Shown here: positions 17,531-25,660 of the stretch, piece by piece
Position numbering within the stretch: the stretch's first letter is position 1
Layout of the letters: every line of letters starts with the position of its first letter
Assembly: GCA_036273735.1 (NCBI GenBank)
Contig: DASUHA010000101.1
Span: forward strand, 1-64,000
Source of the DNA: 13-2-20CM-66-19 sp036273735
GTDB taxonomy: Bacteria > Pseudomonadota > Gammaproteobacteria > Steroidobacterales > Steroidobacteraceae
Reading direction: 5' to 3'
DNA length: 64,000 nt
Program-made: the position numbers and the translations under genes
The notes under the pieces: generated by a model
Seen by the model: the letters and a program-made list of their open reading frames with translations, nothing else
Databases searched by the model: none
Told to the model about the DNA's origin: nothing

Positions 17531-19951
17531 ATGAGGATTCCTTATTCATGGCTCGCGGAGTGGGTCGAGGTGCCGTGGAGCCCGCGGGATCTCGGCTCGA
17601 GGCTCACCATGGCGGGACTCGAGCTCGAGGCGTTGGAGCCGGCGGCTCCGGAGTTTTCGGGCGTCGTAGTCGCCGAGATCCTGGCCGCGGAGAAGCACAG
17701 CCAAGCCGACAAGCTGCGCGTCTGTCGCGTCTCGAGCGGGCAGGGTGAGCCGCTGCAGATCGTCTGCGGGGCAGCCAATGCGCGCGCAGGGTTGAAGACC
17801 GCGCTCGCGGTGGTGGGCGCGAGGCTGCCGGGTGGCCTCGAGATCAAGGCCGCAAAGCTGCGGGGGGTCGAGTCGGCGGGCATGCTGTGCTCGGCGAAGG
17901 AGCTGGGGCTTGCCGACGCTTCCAATGGGATATTGGAGCTGCCGTCCGATGCGCCCGTTGGAAAGGCCCTGCGCGACTATCTGGCGCTCGAGGACGTCGT
18001 TCTCGAGCTCAACATCACGCCCAATCGCGGCGATGCCATGTCGGTCATCGGGGTCGCACGCGAGGTGGCAGCTCTCTCGGGCGGCAAGCTGACGGGGCAG
18101 TCCCTGAAAGGCGCGCAGGGCATGCGTGCGGCTGCAGGCTTGCGCGATACGTTCGGGGTACATCTCGATGCGCCGGCGGGTTGCCCACGGTTTGTAGGGC
18201 GCGTCATTCGCGGCGTCAGCAACAAGGCGCCTACGCCTGTCTGGATGCGCGAGCGCCTTCGCCGTGCCGGCGTGCGCTCCATCAGTCCCGTGGTAGACGT
18301 CACCAACTACGTGATGCTGGAGCTGGGTCAGCCCATGCACGCCTATGACCTGGCGAAACTGGACGGGGAAATCCGCGTACGCTTCGCGCGTGGGGGGGAG
18401 ACGATCACGCTGCTCGACGGTAAGTCGGTCGAAGTGCAGCCAGACGTTCTAATGATTATGGACGCTGCGGGGCCCGTGGGTATAGCCGGCATCATGGGCG
18501 GCCAGCGCACGGCAGTCAGCGTCGAGACTACGGATGTTTTCTTCGAAGCGGCCTACTTTGCTCCGGATGCGGTCAGTGGACGCGCTATTCGGTGGGGTCT
18601 GACCACGGATGCCAGTCAGCGCTTCGAGCGCGGGGTGGATCCGTCTCAGCAGGAGCGGGCGGTGGAGCGTGCGACGGAACTATTGCTGTCGATAGGAGGC
18701 GGGGCTGCTGGGCCGAGCCGCGTGACCCAGTCTGGTGAGCACTTGCCGGCGCGCCCGGCGGTTGCCTTGCGCCGCAGGCAGCTCGCACGACTGCTGGGAG
18801 TTGGCTTCGAGGACGCTCGCGTGCGCGCAAGCCTGGAAGGGCTGCAGATGCAGGTCGAGCCGACGGAGGCAGGCTGGCGGGTCACTCCGCCGCCGCACCG
18901 CTTCGATATTGCCATCGAGGCGGACCTGATCGAGGAGGTGGCACGGATCATCGGCTACCCGTCGATTCCGGAGGCGGATGCAACGAATGCGCAGCGCTTT
19001 CCCGCCGTCCCGGGGTCGCGGCCCCCGGAGCGCGATCTGCTCCAGACGCTCGCCCTGCGGGGGTATGAGGAGGCGATCACCTATGCCTTCGTCGACCCGC
19101 AGTTGCAGGCGCGGCTCTTCCCCGATCTTGGGGGAATCGCGCTCGCGAATCCGATTGCGAGCGATCTTTCGGTCATGCGGGTATCGCTCTGGCCGGGGCT
19201 CATCAAGGTGGCGCTCGAGAACCAGCGGCGGCAGCAGGATCGCGTGCGGCTCTTCGAGCACGGCGCGCGCTTCCTGATGAGCGGCTCACCCGGCGAGCCT
19301 GTTGGGGCGACTCGCGAGATCGACACCCTCGCAGGCATTGCGTGCGGCCACCGGATGCCGGAACAGTGGGGATTGCCGCGCGAGGAGCGCGAGCCCGCCG
19401 ATTTCTACGACGTGAAGGGCGATGTCGAGGCATTGCTCACCGCTACCGGAGCACACGGGGAATTCACCTTCGAGCCGCGCGCGCTCTCGTGCCTGCATCC
19501 CGGGAGAGCGGCGTGCCTGCTGCGTCGCGGCGAGCCGGTGGGCTGGCTGGGGGAGCTTCACCCCTCACTGGTGAAGGCGCTCGAGTTTACATATGCACCG
19601 GTCCTCTTCGAGATCGACGTGGGGGCCGCGCTCGCCATCGAGCGGCCTGCCTACCGTGAGGTTTCCCGCTTTCCGCACGTCCGACGCGATCTCGCGGTGG
19701 TGGTGGATGAATCGGTGACTTTAAGTCACCTCACCGAGCGTGTAACCTTCACGGCTTCGAGCCTTTTGCGTGATCTCCGAGTTTTCGACGTGTATCGCGG
19801 CCCAGGCGTAGAAGCAGGTCGAAAAAGCGTCGCTTTGGGCTTGATTTTTCAGGACATTTCTCGCACGCTTACCGAAGAGGATATCGCCGCAGTCATGGCG
19901 GCGGTCGTCGCCGATTTGCGCGTGAGCTTGAATGCAAGAATACGAGAATAA
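17531..19951 (+). CDS. pheT: phenylalanyl-tRNA synthetase beta subunit
   Basis: Beta chain of the PheRS heterotetramer, 806 residues, normal length. Order of domains: EMAP-II-like tRNA-binding region (about 40-150, VCRVSSGQGEPLQIVCGAAN), B3/B4 editing domain (about 205-395, with VDVTNYVMLELGQPMHAYD), B5 domain, the catalytic-like region, and a C-terminal FDX-ACB anticodon-recognition domain (RFPHVRRDLAVVVDESV, LIFQDISRTLTEEDI). The ATG at 17531 gives MRIPYSWLAEWVEV, the typical start. It ends three bases before ihfA. Confidence 0.96.
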   Translation: MRIPYSWLAEWVEVPWSPRDLGSRLTMAGLELEALEPAAPEFSGVVVAEILAAEKHSQADKLRVCRVSSGQGEPLQIVCGAANARAGLKTALAVVGARLPGGLEIKAAKLRGVESAGMLCSAKELGLADASNGILELPSDAPVGKALRDYLALEDVVLELNITPNRGDAMSVIGVAREVAALSGGKLTGQSLKGAQGMRAAAGLRDTFGVHLDAPAGCPRFVGRVIRGVSNKAPTPVWMRERLRRAGVRSISPVVDVTNYVMLELGQPMHAYDLAKLDGEIRVRFARGGETITLLDGKSVEVQPDVLMIMDAAGPVGIAGIMGGQRTAVSVETTDVFFEAAYFAPDAVSGRAIRWGLTTDASQRFERGVDPSQQERAVERATELLLSIGGGAAGPSRVTQSGEHLPARPAVALRRRQLARLLGVGFEDARVRASLEGLQMQVEPTEAGWRVTPPPHRFDIAIEADLIEEVARIIGYPSIPEADATNAQRFPAVPGSRPPERDLLQTLALRGYEEAITYAFVDPQLQARLFPDLGGIALANPIASDLSVMRVSLWPGLIKVALENQRRQQDRVRLFEHGARFLMSGSPGEPVGATREIDTLAGIACGHRMPEQWGLPREEREPADFYDVKGDVEALLTATGAHGEFTFEPRALSCLHPGRAACLLRRGEPVGWLGELHPSLVKALEFTYAPVLFEIDVGAALAIERPAYREVSRFPHVRRDLAVVVDESVTLSHLTERVTFTASSLLRDLRVFDVYRGPGVEAGRKSVALGLIFQDISRTLTEEDIAAVMAAVVADLRVSLNARIRE

Positions 19952-19954
19952 GAG

Positions 19955-20254
19955 ATGGCCCTGACCAAGGCGGAGATGGCGGAAGCGCTATTCAACCAGC
20001 TCGGGCTCAATAAGCGGGAGGCACGGGAGCTGGTCGACCTGTTCTTCGAAGAGGTGCGCGCGGCGCTGTCGAGGGGGGAGCAGGTGAAGCTCTCCGGCTT
20101 CGGCAATTTCGACTTGCGCGACAAGAATCAGCGCCCCGGCAGAAATCCAAAAACTGGCCAGGAGATTCCGATCACTGCCCGGCGGGTGGTGACGTTCCGT
20201 CCGGGGCAGAAACTGAAGGCGCGGGTCGAAGCCTATGTTGGAGCCAAAGAATAA
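19955..20254 (+). CDS. ihfA: integration host factor alpha subunit
   Basis: DNA-bending HU-family protein of 99 residues that pairs with IhfB. MALTKAEMAEALF is followed by KREARELVDLFFEEVRAAL, VKLSGFGNFDLRDKNQRPGRNPKTGQEI and ITARRVVTFRPGQKLK. The conserved Pro in GRNPKTG is the intercalating residue. It is coupled downstream of pheT, as in most gammaproteobacteria, and overlaps the next gene by 20 bases. Confidence 0.96.
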   Translation: MALTKAEMAEALFNQLGLNKREARELVDLFFEEVRAALSRGEQVKLSGFGNFDLRDKNQRPGRNPKTGQEIPITARRVVTFRPGQKLKARVEAYVGAKE

Positions 20255-20591
20255 CTCGCAGCTGCCGGTGATCCCCGGCAAGCGCTACTTCACCATCGGC
20301 GAAGTGAGCGAGCTCTGCGGCGTCAAGCCGCACGTGCTGCGGTATTGGGAGCAGGAGTTCCCACAGCTGAAGCCCGTGAAGCGCCGCGGCAACCGGCGCT
20401 ACTACCAGCGCCAGGACGTCATCGTCATCCGCCAGATCAGAAGTCTTCTCTACGATCAGGGCTTCACGATCGGCGGCGCCCGCAACAAGCTCACGGGTGA
20501 GGAGGCGCGCACGGACGTCTCACAGAGCCAGCAGATCGTCAAGCAGGTGAGGCTCGAGCTCGAGGAGCTGCTGAAGGTGCTGCGGCGCTGA
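20235..20591 (+). CDS. MerR family transcriptional regulator of the ihfA-linked type
   Basis: Protein of 118 residues with an N-terminal winged-helix MerR domain: YFTIGEVSELCGVKPHVLRYWEQEFPQL, RRGNRRYYQRQDV, and a C-terminal helix for dimerisation (VRLELEELLKVL). There is no effector-binding Cys or metal loop. This short MerR-like protein follows ihfA in many gammaproteobacteria; its targets are not established. It overlaps ihfA by 20 bases and precedes tRNA-Pro. Confidence 0.9.
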   Translation: MLEPKNNSQLPVIPGKRYFTIGEVSELCGVKPHVLRYWEQEFPQLKPVKRRGNRRYYQRQDVIVIRQIRSLLYDQGFTIGGARNKLTGEEARTDVSQSQQIVKQVRLELEELLKVLRR

Positions 20592-20701
20592 GAAAGACCG
20601 CCGCGGCAGCGCTCTCCGCAGGGCGGCCAAATCGGGGTATCATTGGGTCTCGCGCGAGACATCCCCGCTCGCGTACTTGACAGGTCTGCACAACAAATCG
20701 T

Positions 20702-20778
20702 CGGAGCGTGGCGCAGTCTGGTAGCGCACTTGCATGGGGTGCAAGGGGTCCCGAGTTCAAATCTCGGCGCTCCGACCA
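20702..20778 (+). tRNA. tRNA-Pro (anticodon GGG)
   Basis: Full cloverleaf: acceptor CGGAGCG/CGCTCCG, D arm GCGC/GCGC, anticodon stem CTTGC/GCAAG with loop ATGGGGT (anticodon GGG), and T arm CCGAG/CTCGG with loop TTCAAAT. Discriminator A and encoded CCA end at 20778. Its place after the ihfA/MerR pair is conserved in gammaproteobacteria. Confidence 0.97.
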
Positions 20779-21011
20779 AATTCGAAGTCCCGGACGCGTT
20801 CGCGTACAAGAAAGCGTGGCAGTGGGGGCACGGCTTCGGTGTTGAGATTGCCGTCCATGAGCTTCGGGCATTGCCTGCTCTGCGCGGCGTCGTGCATTCT
20901 CACATCAGGAGTCGGCAGCAGCAGGGCGGACGCTGCAAGCAATCCGGCGCGCCATATCAACTCTCAGCGCCTGCATTTCGGGATCGGCACCGACCCTCCT
21001 TGGGAGAGACC

Positions 21012-21374
21012 ATGAAAGTACTACGTACGAGAATCCCGGGGATTTTCGGTCTGCTCCTGATTGGAGCCGTCGCAGGGGCATTCGCGCAGGATGTGATGCA
21101 GCAGCGGCTGCCATTCCTCAAGGTCGTCGCGGAGGATGGCAAAGTCAGGGTGCTGCGTTATGCCCCCGCGGCGGGCGATAAGTCCGCAATGCATTCCCAC
21201 CCGGAGGCGGTCGTGGTCGTGCTCAAGGGCGGGCGCGTCCGCTATACGCTACCGGATGGTACCCAGAAGATAACGGAGCTGAAGGCTGGCGATGTGATGA
21301 TTCGACCGCCGGTAACTCATCGCGACGAAGCGATCGATCCGGTCGAGAGTATTTTGGTAGAACTCAAGTACTGA
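21012..21374 (+). CDS. exported cupin-domain protein
   Basis: Protein of 120 residues with a signal peptide (MKVLRTRIPGIFGLLLIGAV, cleavage after AFA). The mature part is a single small cupin barrel: HSHPEAVVVVLKGG contains metal-ligand-type histidines and PPVTHRDEA the second motif. Function of such stand-alone periplasmic cupins is unknown. The ATG at 21012 has GGGAGAG seven bases upstream; the open frame extends further upstream through tRNA-Pro, but that is not coding. Confidence 0.78.
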   Translation: MKVLRTRIPGIFGLLLIGAVAGAFAQDVMQQRLPFLKVVAEDGKVRVLRYAPAAGDKSAMHSHPEAVVVVLKGGRVRYTLPDGTQKITELKAGDVMIRPPVTHRDEAIDPVESILVELKY

Positions 21375-21420
21375 AGAGTGCTGATACAGTTGCTCGCGGC
21401 CGGGGTGTGCGCCGACTCGC

Positions 21421-21546
21421 GCCGGCAAATCGGTGCAGCTGATTACCTTATCACACGAGGACCATTGGCTTTCCCGCAGTGCGACCCGCGAGCAGACGTT
21501 GGAGGCGGTTGTGAGCTTTCTCGAGCTCAATGACCCGGCCAGCTAG
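21421..21546 (+). pseudogene. C-terminal fragment of an S9-type peptidase/alpha-beta hydrolase
   Basis: About 41 codons ending at TAG 21544-21546 read AGKSVQLITLSHEDHWLSRSA and then a helix TLEAVVSFLELNDP. This matches the last segment of S9/prolyl-oligopeptidase-like enzymes, including the catalytic-His region (GEDHWLS in relatives). Nothing of the upstream domain is present; the cupin gene ends 47 bases before. It is a leftover of a deleted gene. Confidence 0.5.
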
Positions 21547-21657
21547 GCCGAAGCTGCCTCAACGAAGACCGGTCTGAGACCCGCAACGCGGCTTTCGCCG
21601 GCAACGCATAGAGGAGCGCTCGATTGACCCGTTCGCGCCGACAAACGCTGGCTGGCG

Positions 21658-23037
21658 ATGATAGTTGTGTGTCTTGGCGTGCTCATGATCGTGCTTGATA
21701 CGACGATCGTAAACGTAGCATTGCCTTCGATTGCCGCGGACCTCGGCTTTACTGAGACTTCCCTGGTATGGGTGGTCAATGCCTACATGCTGACCTTCGG
21801 TGGCTGCCTGTTGCTCGGCGGTCGGCTGGGCGATCTCTACGGGCACCGCAGGCTATTCCTCGGTGGTATTACGCTGTTCACCCTGGCGTCGCTCGGATGC
21901 GGCATGGCAAATTCGCGGATATTGCTCGTTTCCGCGCGAGCCGTGCAGGGTCTGGGCGGCGCGGTGGTTTCGGCCGTTTCACTGTCGCTGATCATGAATC
22001 TGTTCACCGAGACCGGCGAGTGGGCCAAAGCGATGGGCGTGTACGGCTTTGTCGCTTCAGGCAGCGGCACCATCGGAGTGTTGCTCGGCGGTGTGCTGAC
22101 AAACCTGTTGAACTGGCACTGGATTTTCCTCGTCAACTTGCCGATTGGGATCGTCGTTTATGGATTGTCGGCAGCGCTCTTGCCGTCGGCAGGTGGCCAT
22201 GCTCATGGGGAACGGATCGACGTGGCCGGCGCGGTGACCGTGACGGCGTCGCTGATGCTCGCCGTATATGCGGTGGTGAATGGTAATGAGGCGGGCTGGA
22301 CCTCGCTTCAGACCCTGGGCCTGCTGCTCGCGGCGCTGGCGCTGTTAGCAATCTTCCTCGCTATCGAAGCGCACGCGTGGCATCCGTTGATGCCGCTCAG
22401 TCTGTTTCGCATGCGTAACGTCGCGACCGCGAACGTGGTGGGCGTGATTTGGGCGGCGGCGACGTTCGCCTGGTTCTTCATCTCCGCGCTGTACCTGCAG
22501 CGCGTGCTCGGCTATCGCCCGTTGCAGGTAGGGCTCGCGTTTTTGCCGGCTAGCCTGATCATGGGGCTCTTTTCGCTGAGCCTGTCGGCAAGCTTGGTCA
22601 TGCGCTTCGGTCTTCGCCTGCCGCTTGCCGCCGGCCTACTCGTGGCGGCGTGTGGTCTGGTGCTGTTCGCACGGGCACCGGTGAACGGGAACTTCGCCAT
22701 CGACGTGTTGCCCGGCATGATACTGTTCGCTGTCGGCGCGGGCACGGTATTCAATCCCCTGCTGCTGGCGGCCATGAGCGACGTCGATCCGAAGAACGCG
22801 GGTCTCGCATCCGGCGTCGTCAATACGTCGTTCATGATGGGCGGCGCACTCGGCCTGGCCGTGCTTGCAAGTTTAGCTGCTGCGCGCACCGAGGCGATTC
22901 GGGCCTCCGCAAGCGCCAGCATGGCGCTCAATAGCGGGTTACCACGTAGCGCCGCCATCTTCACGACCACGGCAGGGATACTGGGAAGTACACTGTTGCG
23001 GCGTGGTCGCTGGGCCGAGGCCGAAACGGCCGTTTAA
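21658..23037 (+). CDS. MFS drug:H+ antiporter, DHA2 (EmrB/QacA-like) family
   Basis: Inner-membrane exporter of 459 residues with about 14 hydrophobic helices. The first helix has the DHA2 signature LDTTIVNVALPSI; the loop GGRLGDLYGHRRLF is motif A and ARAVQGLGGAVV follows. Substrates are usually toxic compounds; none can be named here. The first ATG (21658) lies inside helix 1: the frame upstream still encodes the family-like RADKRWLAM before a TGA at 21625-21627, without an in-frame start. So the original N-terminus may have been lost or altered by a small indel. It follows the S9 remnant. Confidence 0.8.
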   Translation: MIVVCLGVLMIVLDTTIVNVALPSIAADLGFTETSLVWVVNAYMLTFGGCLLLGGRLGDLYGHRRLFLGGITLFTLASLGCGMANSRILLVSARAVQGLGGAVVSAVSLSLIMNLFTETGEWAKAMGVYGFVASGSGTIGVLLGGVLTNLLNWHWIFLVNLPIGIVVYGLSAALLPSAGGHAHGERIDVAGAVTVTASLMLAVYAVVNGNEAGWTSLQTLGLLLAALALLAIFLAIEAHAWHPLMPLSLFRMRNVATANVVGVIWAAATFAWFFISALYLQRVLGYRPLQVGLAFLPASLIMGLFSLSLSASLVMRFGLRLPLAAGLLVAACGLVLFARAPVNGNFAIDVLPGMILFAVGAGTVFNPLLLAAMSDVDPKNAGLASGVVNTSFMMGGALGLAVLASLAAARTEAIRASASASMALNSGLPRSAAIFTTTAGILGSTLLRRGRWAEAETAV

Positions 23038-23055
23038 AATTCATACTCGAACGCC

Positions 23056-23074
23056 GCAGGCCCTAAAGGCCTGC
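23056..23074 (+). terminator. hairpin after the MFS gene
   Basis: GCAGGCC and GGCCTGC form a perfect 7-bp stem with loop CTAAA, 19 bases after the MFS stop. There is no following T-run, so efficiency is uncertain. Confidence 0.4.
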
Positions 23075-23279
23075 CGCGCGCGGCAAGCTCGCCGGCGAGG
23101 GCTCTGCACGGCGCGGCCTGCAGCGGCGCAAGCGGCCCGCGTTGCTCGTTTTCCTGACGTTTGAGATTACGCTGGACGAAAGAGAAGGCTCTCACTGCGC
23201 CGCGATCTCCACTATGGAACCAATCGCGACCCGGCGAGTTGCGCAGAAACTGATTTTTTCAGCGTAAGAGGAGAATGCC

Positions 23280-23654
23280 ATGCCTACCGCAACGGGTCAT
23301 ACCTCTGCCATCCGCGCCAAGAAGGTGCTCGGTACCAATATCGTGGATCCCTCCGGCAGTAAAATTGGTGTAGTCGAAGACGTAATCCTGGACAAGCAGA
23401 CCAACAGCATCCTCTTCGCGGTGATCAGCTTTGGGGGCTTCCTGGGCATGGGGGAGAAATACCATCCCATTCCCTGGGCCGCCCTCGACTACGACGAGGG
23501 ATCAGGTGCCTACGTCGTCACTTATACGAAGGAGCAGCTCGAGGCCGCACCGACCGGCTCGATCGATGAGCTCACGCGTAACGACGGCCGGCAGTTCCGG
23601 GATCGGACCTATGACTACTATAAGGTGCCGCGGTACTGGGAGATGCGCCACTGA
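23280..23654 (+). CDS. PRC-barrel domain protein
   Basis: Cytoplasmic protein of 124 residues. The N-terminal half is a PRC barrel (RAKKVLGTNIVDPSGSKIGVVEDVILDKQTNSI, FAVISFGGFLGMGEKYHPIPWAAL), and the tail ends in an aromatic stretch (DRTYDYYKVPRYWEM). Stand-alone PRC-barrel proteins of this size are common in stress-related loci of proteobacteria, with no defined role. An AAGAGGAGAAT ribosome site sits just before the ATG. Confidence 0.85.
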   Translation: MPTATGHTSAIRAKKVLGTNIVDPSGSKIGVVEDVILDKQTNSILFAVISFGGFLGMGEKYHPIPWAALDYDEGSGAYVVTYTKEQLEAAPTGSIDELTRNDGRQFRDRTYDYYKVPRYWEMRH

Positions 23655-23870
23655 GCAGCGGAAGCGGTGCGCGATGCCATTCGCCGCGCGTGTCGAGCTG
23701 AGTTGATCGCGACCGGGAGGCTCCGGATCCACACGATCCGGCGCCGCCCGAGGCGCGCGCGCATTGAGCGCCCACCTGGATTGTTCCAATTGTGAACGCG
23801 TTCATGGGTTCGCGAAGCGAAACGCCATACGGTAGCCGCCACGGCCCATTTTGGGGTCGAGGAGGCTTCC

Positions 23871-24251
23871 ATGTCCAAAAGAATTGCCATGGCTTGCGCG
23901 ATAGCTGTCGCGGTAGCTGGATGTTCCACTGTCGGACGAATCACGGTGAAGAGCTATACGGCGGGCTCCGGAGAGCGGGTGGTGGCCGGCCAGGCTGCTC
24001 CTGAAGCCAGTTACGACTGTGAGAAGGTGTCGCAGGAGCCGCGGCCGTGGGGCCTCAGTGGCAACATGAACCGTGCGCATGCCACTGAGAATCTCACGGC
24101 GTCTGCCGTCGATTCAGCGCCGGCAAAGGGCGCGAATTACGTATACGTCATGGTGCCCGGACAGGCGAGCATTGGCGGATTCAATGTCAACGCCTTCAAG
24201 GATGCCCAGGTGGCCTACTACAAATGCGCTAGCTTGCCGCCGCAAACCTGA
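23871..24251 (+). CDS. small lipoprotein, RcsF/DUF4156-like
   Basis: Protein of 126 residues with a lipoprotein signal (MSKRIAMACAIAVAVAGCS; Cys at about 18). The mature domain has two more cysteines (YDCEKV and YYKCASL) and a GANYVYV segment. The overall pattern resembles the DUF4156/RcsF group of outer-membrane lipoproteins, in which a disulfide-bonded core faces the periplasm. Similarity is judged by eye only. A GAGGAGGC ribosome site is seven bases from the ATG. It is a single gene between the PRC-barrel gene and the convergent oxidoreductase. Confidence 0.6.
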   Translation: MSKRIAMACAIAVAVAGCSTVGRITVKSYTAGSGERVVAGQAAPEASYDCEKVSQEPRPWGLSGNMNRAHATENLTASAVDSAPAKGANYVYVMVPGQASIGGFNVNAFKDAQVAYYKCASLPPQT

Positions 24252-24331
24252 GTTGCCGGGCCCGAAGACCTCCGTGTTGGATTCTCGGCGGAGCCATCGG
24301 ACCCGGTTGCGGCTCTCAATCGTCATACGCG

Positions 24332-25660
24332 CTAATGCACCGCGCGATGCTGCTCCTCGCCTTTGGTAGCGAGACTGAAGCGCGGCTCGAGCGCAAAGTG
24401 TTCTCCATTCACGAGTTGCGCCACATACCGGCCGACGGCTGGCCCGTGTTTGAACCCGTGCCCGGAGCCGCCGCCCACCAGCCAGACATTCTGCCACCGG
24501 GGATGCCGATCAATGAGGAAGTCGCCATTCGAGGTATTCTCGTACTGGCAGACCCGTGACCCGTTGAGCGGCTGCCCGGCGAGCGCAGGGAAGCGGCGCG
24601 CCATGTACGCACGCGCTTGTGCCAGAGCCTCCGCAGAGGGCAGCCGGTCACCGGTATCAGGGTTCATCGCCGGACCGTGCCTGTCGTGAGCGACCTTGAA
24701 TCCGCGCGCCTCGAGATCAGGGAAGCCATAGAAGATGTCACCGCCGTTGAAATCCGCCCATCCAGGCGTTGCCCCAGGCTCGAAGCGCGCATCTCCAGCC
24801 GGCGGAGCGAAGAAAAAGACTTCCTGGCGCGTAACGAAAATGCGCGAGCCGAGCAGGTCGGGAAAGAGTTTGGGCAGCCACGGTCCGCAGGCAAAGACGT
24901 AGTTCGAGGCCTCCAGTCGCTCGCCTCCGGACACCACGAGCTGATCCAGCGAAGGGGCGGTCGACGACGCGGTACTCGGGGCAGCCACCTGCGCCAGACG
25001 GTACTCGCCGCCAGCCGCTGCGAACCGTGCAACAAGCGTCTCTACCGCCCGGCGGGCCATGAGCGCCCCAAAATCCGGCTCGAATAACCCCAGCTCGATT
25101 CCATCCCAACGGAACTGAGGGAAGCGGCGTGCCAGCTCTGCGCGATGGAGCGTCTCGATGGGGATGCCCAGCTTGCGGTGAATCTCTACGGAGCGGGTTG
25201 CATACGGTTCCAGCTTCTCGAAGAAAAACAACACTCCGAGTCGACGGAAAATCGGCAGCTTCTCGCTATTGGAGAGCCATTTCCAATCCGTGAGCGACTC
25301 CCACGCCATCCGCGCGTAGACCTCATCAGGGCCATAAGCTGCGCGCGTCATGCGCGATTCACCACCCGAGGATGCGCGCTCGTTGGCAGGTCCGCGGGCA
25401 TCGAGGAGCAGGACGCGCTTGCCTTTGCGAAGGAGATTCCAGGCGGACCACGCGCCGAAGACCCCGGCGCCGACCACGACGACGTCCCAGGATTTGCGAG
25501 CCCCCCGGGGTGTGCCCGGTTGCGCCACGCCCGCCTGGGAGGCAACGAGCGCCGTGGCGGCGCCTGCAAGTCCGCCGAGCAACTCCCGGCGGGTCAGCGA
25601 CTTCGCCCCGGGGCCTGAGCGTGTCTCACTCTCCCTGATGCTATCTATACCGTTCTCCAT
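24332..25660 (-). CDS. Tat-exported FAD-dependent oxidoreductase, DAO/sarcosine-oxidase-like (copy 1)
   Basis: Flavoprotein of 442 residues. The N-terminus has a twin-arginine signal (SLTRRELLGGLAG). The Rossmann FAD motif VVVVGAGVFGAW lies near residue 60, followed by RVLLLDARGPAN and the sarcosine-oxidase-like SSGGESRMTRAAYG. The C-terminus has GSGHGFKHGPAVG, the segment contacting flavin in MSOX-type enzymes. It probably oxidises an N-methyl or secondary amine or amino acid in the periplasm; the substrate is unknown. The ATG overlaps the stop of the TonB receptor gene (ATGA), indicating translational coupling. A close paralogue lies at 59.4-60.6 kb; both end in QHRAVH. Confidence 0.82.
   Translation of the reverse strand: MENGIDSIRESETRSGPGAKSLTRRELLGGLAGAATALVASQAGVAQPGTPRGARKSWDVVVVGAGVFGAWSAWNLLRKGKRVLLLDARGPANERASSGGESRMTRAAYGPDEVYARMAWESLTDWKWLSNSEKLPIFRRLGVLFFFEKLEPYATRSVEIHRKLGIPIETLHRAELARRFPQFRWDGIELGLFEPDFGALMARRAVETLVARFAAAGGEYRLAQVAAPSTASSTAPSLDQLVVSGGERLEASNYVFACGPWLPKLFPDLLGSRIFVTRQEVFFFAPPAGDARFEPGATPGWADFNGGDIFYGFPDLEARGFKVAHDRHGPAMNPDTGDRLPSAEALAQARAYMARRFPALAGQPLNGSRVCQYENTSNGDFLIDRHPRWQNVWLVGGGSGHGFKHGPAVGRYVAQLVNGEHFALEPRFSLATKGEEQHRAVH

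Noticed and set aside
20757..20960. Minus-strand frame with a signal-like start (TTG) running into tRNA-Pro
   Set aside because: It would overlap the tRNA, uses a weak start and has no domain; possibly a chance hydrophobic run.
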